A stretch of 11,341 nucleotides of DNA from Dictyocoela muelleri (lineage: Eukaryota; Microsporidia): contig SDVU01000690.1 in assembly GCA_016256075.1 (NCBI GenBank), positions 1 through 11,341 on the forward strand. The letters are read 5' to 3'. The notes below the pieces were generated by a model. It was given only the letters and a program-made list of their open reading frames with translations, was not told the origin of the DNA and did no database searches. Both the position numbers and the translations under genes were made by a program. This document shows positions 1 to 8,757 of this stretch, in pieces; position 1 is the stretch's first letter; each line of letters starts with the position of its first letter.

Positions 1-605
1 TATTAGTCCCATTATATTTATCGCATTTTCATCGCAGTTTATATTATATATTTTATTATACATTTTCTCTTTTATAATTATCTTTAATATTGTTCTTATA
101 AATATTTAAAATGTATATATTCTTAATATTCTGCATTTTTGTAAAATATATATAGTTCTACTTATATATTAAGCTTTTTTTATCTATCTTATACTTTACT
201 TGTTTCTATAATATTTCTCTTATATAATTCTTTATAATTATTAATACTTGTATAAATATTTCTTTACTTCATTTTAGTTCTAATACATATTTCATCTTGT
301 GTTATATACTGTTCTACAGATTTTTCTATTGATATTTTCTTAAAAAAAATAATTTTCTTATTTTTGTCTTTTATCTTTCTTATAATAATCTTTTATTATT
401 CTACAATTTTTATTATGTCTTATAATGTATAATTATAGTTTAAAAATTTAACTTCTGCTGTATAATGTTCTATTCTTTCTGCTAGTTTTATCTTTTTTAG
501 ATTCATTCAAAAGCTAAAGCTGACTAAGTCGGCCGAATCGAAATGCTAATACCTAATATGTCCTTTAAAATGACATATAGAAGATTGGTCTTGCAACGAC
601 AGGTA
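1..605 (+). repeat. Long repeat family, copy A (3' part, cut by window edge)
   Basis: T-rich body followed by a G+C-richer core. It aligns by eye with the sequence before the other two cores. Shared blocks, in the same order as in copy C, include ATTGTTCTTATAAATA near 90, TTATATACTGTTCTA near 303 and TATAATGTATAATTATAG near 420, then the core with GACTAAGTCGGCCGAATCG at 522-540. The 5' part of the unit lies outside the window. No convincing reading frame runs through it on either strand. The family's nature (subtelomeric unit, satellite or dead non-autonomous element) cannot be decided from three copies. Confidence 0.75.
519..578 (+). other. Conserved structured core of repeat copy A
   Basis: Two short hairpins follow each other. 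At 519-533 GCTGAC pairs with GTCGGC around a TAA loop, with one T.G wobble. At 556-578 ATATGTC pairs with GACATAT. The core stands out by its G+C content in AT-rich surroundings and recurs at 6723 and 11300. The base changes between copies keep the first stem paired when read as plus-strand RNA. A transcript is inferred only; no promoter was recognised. Confidence 0.5.
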
Positions 606-679
606 CCCTAACGTCCTAACCTCACCCTAAACTAACCTAACCAAACCTAACCTAACCAAACCTAACCTTAATCTAACCT
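606..679 (+). repeat. Degenerate CCTAAC telomere-like tract
   Basis: About eleven imperfect CCTAA/CCTAAC units, several in the phrasing CCTAACCAAA. This is the complement of the TTAGG-type telomere repeat known from arthropods and reported in some other eukaryotes. It directly follows the core of copy A. A more decayed CTAA-rich tract follows the core of copy B, so the tract seems to be part of the repeat unit. It is internal here, since other sequence continues to the right, so it is not a chromosome end. Confidence 0.65.
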
Positions 680-751
680 TCAAACTTATAGACATTTTTT
701 TCCTTAATTATAATCACATTTTTTACAGAACTTTAGAATAGTTTTTAAAAA

Positions 752-859
752 GTTAAAGATCCATTATTTTATGTTATAGCCTATTTTTTTCAGTGTTATA
801 GACTCATTTTTATAGTGTTATAGACCATTTATCCAGAGTTACAAGCAAACGCAGATTTT
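752..859 (+). repeat. 22-base minisatellite, left array
   Basis: Five units of 21-22 bases start at 752, 773, 795, 817 and 838. The common pattern is GTTATAGACC, then a T-rich stretch, then a TCA-like end. The same unit recurs in reverse orientation at 1397-1527. The bases just before (680-751) are plain AT-rich sequence in which I see nothing. Confidence 0.7.
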
Positions 860-861
860 CG

Positions 862-965
862 TTTCGATTTATTTTTTTACCTATATTTTTCACCCAATAT
901 TTTACATCTCTATTTATATCTCATATTATTAACCCTATTTTCTAACCCTTAGTTTTTTATCTTTT
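862..965 (-). repeat. About 14-base minisatellite, left (inverted) array
   Basis: Read on the minus strand this stretch gives units such as GGGTTAGAAAATA and GGGTTAATAATAT, which are the units of the larger array to its right. On the plus strand it shows TAACCC twice in short succession (932-952). Together with 1012-1330 it makes an inverted pair around an AT-rich centre near 985. Confidence 0.55.
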
Positions 966-1011
966 TTAACAAAGGTTAAAATTTTTATAAAAAATTATGT
1001 GTTTTATAATA

Positions 1012-1330
1012 TGAGTTAGAAAGTATGGGTTAAAAAATATGATTTAAACGTATATGGGCAAAAAATATAGTTAAAAAAATTTTGGTTAAAGTGAAATGAT
1101 AAAAAGTAAAGTTAAAAATATGGGAAAAAATATTTGAGGGTAGAAAATATGGGTTGGAAAATATAGGATAATAAATATGTGTAAAAAATAATGTTGGGTT
1201 AGAAAATTATAGTTTAAAAATAAGATGGCAAAAATTGGATTTGAAATAAGAGTTAAAAAATATGGATAAAAAATCATTTTTAATAAAAAATAATGATAAG
1301 GGTTGAAAATAAGTTTTGAAAATTATTAAT
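1012..1330 (+). repeat. About 14-base minisatellite, right array
   Basis: Roughly twenty degenerate units with consensus GGGTTAAAAAATAT, for example at 1028 and 1150. Spacing varies from 12 to 18 bases. The 63-codon open frame on the minus strand (1086-1277) is a by-product of this stop-poor repeat and is not called as a gene. The GGGTTA start of the unit resembles a TTAGGG-type motif, but the rest of the unit does not. Confidence 0.65.
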
Positions 1331-1396
1331 CGGGTCGGGTTCAACGGATCATCTAGAAATCTGTGACAAAAAGGAATAACATTTCGAAATGTTGGT

Positions 1397-1527
1397 TTTT
1401 AGCTTTGAAAAGGGAGGTTTTTAATTTTAGAAAAAGGCGTTATAACTTTGAAAACCCCTGTATAACTGCAAAAATAAAAAGTTTATTACTTTCAAAACAT
1501 AAGTCTATAACTATGAAAACACCGTGT
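1397..1527 (-). repeat. 22-base minisatellite, right (inverted) array
   Basis: Six units of 20-23 bases begin at about 1397, 1419, 1441, 1461, 1483 and 1506, with plus-strand pattern TATAACTTTGAAAAC. On the minus strand they read GTTATA, a short variable part, then TTTTCAAA, the same unit as the array at 752-859. A short frame at 1363-1557 runs through it. Because 22 is not a multiple of three it shows no repeating peptide, and it is not called as a gene. The preceding 1331-1396 is a small G+C-richer joint with no recognised content. Confidence 0.65.
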
Positions 1528-2199
1528 AAAAAAATAGAAATTTACGTCGTAGGATAATTTGAGGTGGAGCCGAATTTGGGGGTGTCTTTTATTCACATAA
1601 AAAAATTTATCAAAAAAATTTAAGTGTAGGAATTTAAATGATAATAAGAGGGGGTGAATTAGTGGAATTTGTTGAGAACACTGTAGTTAACATTAAAGTA
1701 TTGTTTAAATAATAGAAAATACGTAAGTATGACAATATTTTTTTGCAAAAAAAAATAAATTTCAAATCAGACCTTGGACATTTTAATGATAATTCTCATC
1801 AATTATTTTAATTTCAAAAAAGGAAAACTCTAAAAAAATAAAACTTTTTTGCGAAAATTAAAATTTTATATTGAAAGAAAACAAATAATAACAATTTATA
1901 TTAAAATTTGTAAGTGTTAAGTTTTAACACCGTGATGAAATAAAATTGATAATTTGGTTAATATGTTATGTATAATTTCAATCAAAAAACAATCTGATGT
2001 AGTTAGGTTACCATCCAATGTCTAAGAATAATAAAAAAATATTTATTTCTATATAGGCTTTTTTTTAAAAAAATTTAAACATTTTAAGATGGTAATTATT
2101 CTGTTGTTTAAATTATGGGATGTTATGTAATTAAATCTTTAAGTTGTTTAATTAAGATATTTAAAGGTTTACCATATCAGGGGAGGTGGCGTATTTAAA
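1528..2199. other. AT-rich spacer, no gene seen
   Basis: No open frame of useful length, no RNA gene and no clear repeat on either strand. There are several A and T runs, such as near 1741-1755 and 2058-2074. A short G-rich patch (1561-1586) is the only departure from the AT-rich background. Confidence 0.6.
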
Positions 2200-3122
2200 C
2201 TGATGCTTTTTTTAAAAAGCGGCATATAAAGATCTGAAACAGTTTTTCGGTCTTTTATAGGTCAATATACTGTTTTTTTTTCAGACATTTTTTTCAATGT
2301 ACGATATAGCGTGAGTAGATTTAAAAATTTTTTCGATGTCTTATAATAAGTTTGGGCAAAATAGGCTATTTTAGTGATCTTAGGAGTTTTTATTTATTGG
2401 GTTATTTTTCAGGATGATCTTATATAGGTTTTTAATAAACTAAAGTTTTTTCGGGCCTGATATTTTTGTCGGTATTTAAGCATTTTTGGCTTCTATAGAA
2501 TTTATGGAGACGTTTTGGCAGTTATTTATGTTTCAATAATGAAGTTTTGTAGATTCAAGCATTTTTTAATGTGTCGTATTTGTTTATAAGAAAAAAGAGT
2601 ATTTAGAGACTTATACTGTTTTTTTTATACGGTATTATATTAGTTTCTATTGGCTGTTGTAGGATAGCTTATTCTTTTTTTTAAATTGTTTTCAGGATAT
2701 TTATTTTTAAAAAAGCTAATCCTCATTTATTTTTTTTTCTCAATCTGACGTTTATTAAAGAGCCACATTATGATCTTTTAGAATTTAGGTATTTTTTTTA
2801 GCGACTTATATAGGTTAGTAAATTTATTTTTTTAAGTTAATTATAGTGGGTTGTGAATTAAGTTGTTTTTTTAGTGCCTTATATGGGTTTAACAGAATAA
2901 AAAGTTAGAATTGATGTGAGAATTAGAGAATATAGACATATATAAGTGCACTACAGGGGTTTTTGGGTAATTTTAGGGCGTCTTATATTGGTTGAATTGA
3001 TTAAAATATTTTTGAAAGTGTTCTATGAGATTTTTCGTGTATTTTGACATATATTAATGTGTCCGAAAAGGTTTTTTAGCTAGTTAGACATATTTTGAAT
3101 ACCATATAGGTCAATTATAAAC
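2200..3122 (+). repeat. Degenerate satellite of about 40-base period, left block
   Basis: Recurrent units of about 36-47 bases are seen by eye. The pattern is GTGTCTTATATAGGTT, then a short variable part, then TTTAGGCATTTTTT. Successive unit starts fall near 2253, 2300, 2337, 2376, 2415, 2453 and 2489. Clear variants of the TTATATAGGT heart occur at 2420, 2806, 2878 and 2980. Units are highly diverged, which suggests an old array. No coding sequence was found in it. Confidence 0.55.
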
Positions 3123-3124
3123 AC

Positions 3125-3550
3125 TCTTGAAAGAAAAAGTTAAGTAGCCTGGTTCAACTAACGCTGCGTCACGCTTTAAAAAATAATAGAAAATGCTAAT
3201 AAGCTGCCAATAAGTATATTATCATTTTATAAATAAATATTTGTTCTATTTTGGTAGCTAATTAGGCTTTATCTAATATGACAGCGAAGCAAAGGTGAAC
3301 TCACTAAGCGTTGTGGGGTATATTCGACGTATATCAGGATAAGTACATTAAACAAATTATTCATGGAACATGATTCTAATTACCTGTAGGCGCTGAGAAA
3401 TAGCTAGAACGAAAATCATGTTACAAATAAGCCTCTGCATGCTTGTAGAGCGATAATTGAACACCAGGAATTAAATTTTTAAAGACAATGCACAAGACAA
3501 TCTCCGTGTCTTAAACAATCGATATTTCAGCATGTACTATATGAAATTAA
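3125..3550. other. G+C-richer island interrupting the 40-base satellite
   Basis: The satellite period stops near 3120 and resumes near 3560. Between them is more complex sequence, visibly richer in G and C. An imperfect inverted pair lies near its edges (CCTGGTTCAA at 3148, TTGAACACCAGG at 3457). It also holds two local hairpins: CTCTGCA/TGTAGAG near 3433-3450 and AAGACA/TGTCTT at 3494-3512. Short stretches in two plus frames between about 3280 and 3480 look protein-like in composition but are interrupted and match no family I recognise. No target duplication was found. It could be an inserted element or the remains of a gene. Confidence 0.4.
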
Positions 3551-3554
3551 TATA

Positions 3555-4390
3555 AATATTTGGTGATGTCCATAGAGGTTGTTTTCAAACAACGATAATT
3601 TTTTTAATTGTTCTATAGGTATTTTTGGAGAATTATGGCATTTTTTTAATTGTCTTATAGCAAGTTTTTTTTTAGAATTTAGGTGTTATTTTATATTACA
3701 AAATTAGGATCATGTTAGTAAATAGAGGATTTTAAGTGCAATATAAGGGTTGTATAGAAAATTGGTAATTTTAAATTGTAATAATGGAGTTGTTGTCAAT
3801 TTTGGCATAGTTTATGGTGAACACTAGTTTTGTTGGTAGGGATCGCATAATTTTAAACTGAAATATAGTTGTATAAGGCAAATAGCTATTTTTTTTAGCC
3901 TATATAAGTTTTTTTTTTGTGTTTTAGATTTTTTTTTAATACTAAGAAGATTTTTGAATTAACATATGCGATCTTTTAACGTAACCTATATGGAATCCGT
4001 AATCGGACATAAATTGTCAATTATGTTAATATTTAATTTATACATTTTTTTTAGATTGCGTTATAGATATTTTTATGTGATTTAGACATTTCTTAAAGAT
4101 GTCCATTTAGGTAATAAGGATTTTAGCAAGTGCGGTATTATAAGATGTCCTCTATAATGGTATTAGAAAGCAGTCCAGCAGTCTTTTAAGTTAATATAAG
4201 AATGTTATTATTCAGAAATTTAAAAACATCCATATATGGGTTTTATTCAATTTAGGCTTTTTTTATTGATATTATAAGTTTTTTGACAATTTAGAAACCT
4301 TTTTAGCGCCATATATAGGTTGTAGTTCATTTAGGCATTTTTTAAAATGCCTTACGAAGGTTGTGGTTTTAAAAGGATAATATAAATATG
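3555..4390 (+). repeat. Degenerate satellite of about 40-base period, right block
   Basis: This continues the same array after the island. Variants of the unit include GATGTCCATAGAGGTT (3565), GTTCTATAGGTATTTTTGG (3610), GTCTTATAG (3652), CCATATATGGGTT (4230) and GCCATATATAGGTTG (4308). The last two are followed by TTTAGGC plus a T run. Divergence between units is similar to the left block, so the island probably split one array. Confidence 0.55.
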
Positions 4391-5079
4391 GTGTTTTTAA
4401 AAAATTTTAGAATGTTTCTGGTATGTAATATTTATAATTATTGTTCAATTAAGTTATAAAAAAAATATAAAATAAAAATTGATTTATAAAAAAATGGAAA
4501 ATAAAGAATAAAAAATGGTTAATAAAAAAAGAAGTCAAAAAAAGTTATAAAAGATAAGAAACGTCTCTTACGTAGAAATTCTTTATTTTAACAATCAATT
4601 AACTTTTTTGAATTCTCCTTCTTAACTTTTTTAAAAGTTTGCAATAGCGAATAGAATAATTACTATTAAACTTTTGTATAAATATACAATTTTTTCAGTG
4701 TGGAATTGCGTATTAAGACTTGGTCTATTATGACAAGAATCAGAACCGACTCTTTTAGTCTGAGGATAAATGCAGAAATAAACTTGACAGAAAGTACTAA
4801 AAAAAAATTAAATTCAAATATTTAATCAAATTAAAAGTATCTTTTGAGTCATTAAAAAAAAGGTAAATCGTAATAACTCTGGTAAATGCGGCTTAATAAT
4901 TGCATAATTTTAAAACACTGAATCAGAGTCTCGATTGTATGATCGGATACAATTCACCCGTCTGTAAACTTTGTTGAATTTCGGATTCTTATGTAATGTT
5001 AAAAATTATACGGTTAATCAAATTGCTAATTTCATAAAGAAACTTAAAAAAAAGATTAAAAATCATTTATATATAAGAT
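4391..5079. other. AT-rich spacer, no gene seen
   Basis: Starts with an A-rich part (4455-4560). A slightly more complex part (4690-4990) follows, where no family could be recognised in any frame. One perfect 7-bp hairpin, ATTGTAT/ATACAAT with a 6-base loop, lies at 4934-4953. I see no RNA gene or promoter here. Confidence 0.5.
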
Positions 5080-6808
5080 ATAGGATTTTTAATGAATTAT
5101 ACGTATTTTTTATATTCTGATGTATTTATCTACAAAGTATTTTTTTCTGTTAAAAATATAAAGATATTGCAATATTTTATTTTATTTCTAAAATTTGTAT
5201 ATAATATATATTATACTTAAACTAAAGGTGTCTAAAATCTTTAAAGATAATAAATTCATATAACGATGGATTTTTAGTGCATCGGCATTTATATTTTTAT
5301 TAAACTGATATTTTTAGATTTCATACGTTTAATATATTATATTGACGTCATAAAAACTAAAATATAACAACTGAAGTATATTTTAATGATAATTAATATA
5401 TAATATAATAAAGTTTATTATATTTTATTTATTTTATGAAATCTTTAATTCCTTATTTTAATGACATTAAAATATATATGTTTTTATATTTATTATATGT
5501 TTATTATGTTTTTTTTCTTTAAAACTATTAATATCTTACATTTTCGATATCGCGTATAAAGCCGGGATTAAATAAAGTTGCGATGTGACGAATAGCTTCA
5601 ATACTAAAAACCTAAGGTCTAAAGAATATAGTTTAAAAAATCAATGCGAGTATTCATTCAATGATATTTTTCGCCTAATAATGTAATTTTTTCTACTATT
5701 TTTATATCAAATTTAAGAAAACTGTTTTCTATATATTATTATATAATCAAGATAGGTTATATAAAATTTTTGAATCCTATATTACTTAAAAATAAAAAAA
5801 TATTATAATAGAAATTGTATAATATATAACTAAAACCATCATTTTGATTATTTTTCAGAATTTAAAAATATCAAAAATTTACCCCCATGTGAGATGTAAT
5901 AAATTCTCATAATATTTCTGTACAACGTTCTATATATTCCTAGCTTGTAATATTCTTTTAAAAAAACGAAAACACGCTTTTTATAATTCTATAATTATTT
6001 CTAAAGTATGTCGTTACTAACTTTCTTTGGAAACTCTTTTTATAATCTCTCATATATGATCTGATTATCCTTCTAAAATGAAACTAAGGTATATTTACTA
6101 TTTAAATATATACTCTCAACTTTATATAACTACCATTATATTAATAACATTCTAAGTATAGTATAAAGCTAAAATATTTTATTTTTTATTTATTTCTACT
6201 GCCTCTCTGTCCAATTATATATATTGTTCTACCATTGTTTATTCTATATATTTATCTATGTGTTTCTATTATAAAACCTCTAGATAATGCTCTTAAAAAT
6301 GCCTATTGAATATATAATTATTTATTACGTCTTTTTTTTATAATTCTATATAAATCTACTATTTTATTAATCTCTTGTTTTCTATTTACTATTTACTAGT
6401 TTTTATAATAATTATTTTAAGTGGTCTATATACTTATTAATACTTTTTAATATTTTATATATTTATTTTTAGATTTTACTATCTATTTGTTCTAATACAT
6501 ATTTAGCGTATAAATTGAATGTTCTATATCTTGTTCGATTTGCATTTTTTTTAAAATATTTTTTTTAATCCTTTATTTTTTTTTAGCGTCTTTAGGTTGC
6601 CGACATATTTATTTATGTCATATAATATATAATTATAGAATAATATCGATATTGCTGTTATTACTATAATGTTCTGTTTCTTCTGCTAGTTTGATCGTTT
6701 TTCGATTCATTCAAAAGATATAGCTGATTAAGTCAGCCGAATCGCAATGCTATTGCTGTATATGTCTTTTAACAAAGCATATAGAAGATCAGTTTTGCTA
6801 ACGCAGTT
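5080..6808 (+). repeat. Long repeat family, copy B (most complete copy)
   Basis: Aligns by eye with copy C along its length. Paired blocks include AAAATTTGTATATAA (5189 and 8129), ACGTTTAATATATTA (5325 and 8263), a GCCGG...ATGTGACG block (5560 and 10137), a TTTTGATTATTTT block (5841 and 10432), CCCATGTG (5884 and 10472) and the core (6701-6800 and from 11283). The left edge is uncertain by about 100 bases. This copy lacks the Merlin insertion present in copy C. No coding potential was seen; the T-rich plus strand gives only low-complexity frames. Confidence 0.7.
6723..6783 (+). other. Conserved structured core of repeat copy B
   Basis: The first hairpin, GCTGAT/GTCAGC around TAA (6723-6737), differs from copies A and C at two positions, and both changes keep the stem paired as RNA. 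The second hairpin at 6759-6783 pairs TATATG and CTTT with AAAG and CATATA, with one bulged T. Its stem is built differently from that of copy A but stands at the same place. Confidence 0.5.
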
Positions 6809-6892
6809 CTAACTAATGTCTTAACCGAAAACCTAAATATAACTAAACTCAAAACTAAAAAAAACTAAAAAAAATTAGGACTAATTAACTAA
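6809..6892 (+). repeat. Decayed CTAA-rich tract after copy B
   Basis: Scattered CTAAC, CTTAACC, CCTAAA and ACTAAA units lie in the same position relative to the core as the better-kept CCTAAC tract after copy A. It runs into the retroelement fossil, so its right edge is uncertain. Confidence 0.45.
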
Positions 6893-6894
6893 TT

Positions 6895-7410
6895 TATAGC
6901 GCTTATCTCAAACCTTTCATGAATATTTCATGCTTCTACGATAAACTGAAAACCTCAAAGAGAACAATTGATTGGACCGAAGACGATGACATTAGATTTC
7001 AAAACGTTGTCGATGAAATGCAGAAACAACACATCCTGCATTTCCCAGATCTTACAGAAGAATTAAACATCAAATGTGATGCATCTGACGTATGAATTGG
7101 GGCTATTTGAGCAAAAATAACGAGATAATTAGATTTTATAGCAGAAAATTCAAGATATCGGCCTAAATTACACGATTGTGGTAAAAGACGCCCTCTAGGA
7201 ATAATCGAGTCACTTAAGCATTTTAAGTAAATAATATTTGGCTCCAAGATAAATATATTTACAGATAACAAGAATCTTACTTTTAAAGGCGATATTATAA
7301 AAAGAATAAATAGGTGGCTTTTAATGTTAGAAGAATATGACATTGAATCAAGACATATCATCACTGAGAACAATAATGAAGCTGAAATTCTATCCAGATC
7401 ATTCAGATAA
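6895..7410 (+). pseudogene. Ty3/Gypsy retroelement fossil: end of reverse transcriptase and start of RNase H
   Basis: Translation of the plus strand shows short stretches typical of the Ty3/Gypsy polymerase. One is a connection segment with IDWTEDDD, where the family usually has a tryptophan-acidic motif. A CDASD motif follows and marks the start of the RNase H domain. A RHI-type segment and a DALSR-like end lie near 7350-7405. Only this piece of pol is present. I see no gag, protease, catalytic reverse transcriptase palm, integrase or long terminal repeats in the window. The fragment is broken, with at least half a dozen breaks, and looks old. The minus-strand open frame at 6999-7373 is a shadow of this fossil. 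The MITE-like element begins just after the fossil ends. Confidence 0.8.
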
Positions 7411-7415
7411 TCGCT

Positions 7416-7924
7416 GCACGAGAACTCGCAGCGAGCGCAGCCGAGCTCATACGAGAACTCGCCACAAATTTTTTTTAAAAAAAATTATAGAAATTTTTTT
7501 GTTTTAACAAGAACGTTCGATTATAACATGTCTTAGATACTATATCGTGAAAATATTTTATAAATTACCAAATATGGAAATTCCAGAGTATAATAAAAAA
7601 AAATTCTATTGTTTTATATACATATTGGAGAATTCAGTTTTTATTTAAACTTCTGGAGCCATCTTATATGAGAAACCGATTTTTTAAATATGTATATAAA
7701 ACAATACAAATAAATTTTTATTATACTTTGGAATTTTCATATTTGGTAATTTATGAAATTTTTCTAGATATAGTATCTAAGACATGTTATAATCGAATAT
7801 TCATGTTGAAACAAGAGAAATTTCTATAATTTTTTTTAAAAAAATTTTGTGGCGAGTTCTCGTGATGAGCTCGGCTGCGCTCGCGGCGATTTTACGAGAA
7901 CTCGCCTTCGGCGAGTTCTCGTGC
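7416..7924. mobile_element. Palindromic MITE-like element with CpG-rich ends, 509 bp
   Basis: The two halves (about 7416-7626 and 7690-7924) are inverted copies of each other over some 200 bases, with a unique centre of about 60 bases. The ends share GCACGAGAACTCGC. The right end carries about 25 extra bases that repeat the terminal motif and form a perfect 13-bp hairpin with a TTC loop (7894-7922). The terminal parts contain GAGCGCAGCCGAGCTCAT, strikingly CpG- and G+C-rich for this window. No coding capacity was found and no target duplication was identified, so the superfamily cannot be assigned. It directly follows the Ty3/Gypsy fossil. Confidence 0.75.
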
Positions 7925-8302
7925 TACCAATGTTTTTAATATAAGATTAAGAATTCAGAGAATAATTGTATATTAGTGTTCGCTACTATAATAATTATCA
8001 TATATATACCGTATATGTTTCAAAATGACACTTTAACTAAAATTATTAATTGCGCGTTTGTTTCTTATTAAAGTTATACAAAATCTTATTACATATATAG
8101 ATATCTATTTGTAATATTATACATTCATTTAAAATTTGTATATAAAGTGCTTTAACAGAAAATCTAGGGTGATTATATAACTATATGATAATGACTACGT
8201 ATAAAATAATAATCTAAAATTAGACTATTTATATGATTATTGAGTATAATGTTCAGATTTAGAACGTTTAATATATTAGAATATTAATTTAAATACTAAA
8301 TT

Positions 8303-8310
8303 GATTTTCT
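8303..8310. repeat. Left 8-bp target site duplication of the Merlin element
   Basis: GATTTTCT lies immediately outside the left terminal repeat and matches 9947-9954 exactly. An 8-9 bp duplication is the known habit of Merlin elements. Confidence 0.85.
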
Positions 8311-8320
8311 GGAACTTTCC

Positions 8321-8615
8321 TCCTCTGGGAGAGTGGAAAAAAATAAGCCTGTAAGAGAAGTAAAAATTATAAAAACAAAAAATATGTAAAAAAATGTCCT
8401 TGAATCCGAGGCGTTTTTAATTTTTTATAAGAGCTGATAGAATGAATGAAATAATGAGTCCTCCTTTCGGGTGGACTCATTATTTCTACTATTCTATCAG
8501 CTCTTATAAAAAATTTAAAACACCTAGGATTCCAGGACATTTTTTTACATATTTTTTGTTTTTATAGTTTTTACTATCCTCTTACAGGTTTATTTTTTTC
8601 CGCTCTCCCAGAGGA
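8321..8615. repeat. Left end hairpin of the Merlin element
   Basis: A near-perfect 295-base palindrome from TCCTCTGGGAG to CTCCCAGAGGA, centred near 8468. The central part reads GAGTCCTCC, a short loop with TTTCGG, then GGACTC. It is highly similar to the right end hairpin. As RNA or single-stranded DNA it would fold on itself along its whole length. Confidence 0.85.
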
Positions 8616-8757
8616 AAAACCATCTTTTTTAAAAAAAAAATAAAAAATATGTTATTTTTGTTAAATTAATGGTTTTTGAAATTTGAAAAATAACATGGTA
8701 AAAAATAAAAAAAAACTAATAATTATTCAAATTAACAAAAATTTATTCAATAATTCT

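Noticed and set aside
501-545. tRNA or tRNA-derived short element in the repeat core
   Set aside because: GGCCGAATCG recalls an internal B-box and TAGCTGACTAAG an A-box, but the spacing is far too short and no cloverleaf can be drawn.
1086-1277. 63-codon minus-strand open frame
   Set aside because: By-product of the 14-base minisatellite, whose complement lacks stops in one frame.
1363-1557. 64-codon plus-strand open frame
   Set aside because: It runs through the 22-base minisatellite and its composition is explained by the repeat units.
1-6808. Repeat copies A and B as the two long terminal repeats of one retroelement
   Set aside because: The sequence between them is satellite and spacer with no retroelement coding, and the only fossil lies outside the pair. 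A third copy also exists with different spacing.
6999-7373. 124-codon minus-strand open frame
   Set aside because: It is the complement of the Ty3/Gypsy fossil. The family similarity is on the plus strand and the minus-strand product resembles nothing.
7416-7924. CRISPR-like or transcription-terminator reading of the repeated GAGAACTCGC motif
   Set aside because: There is no regular repeat-spacer pattern. The motif copies are explained by the palindrome and its duplicated tip.
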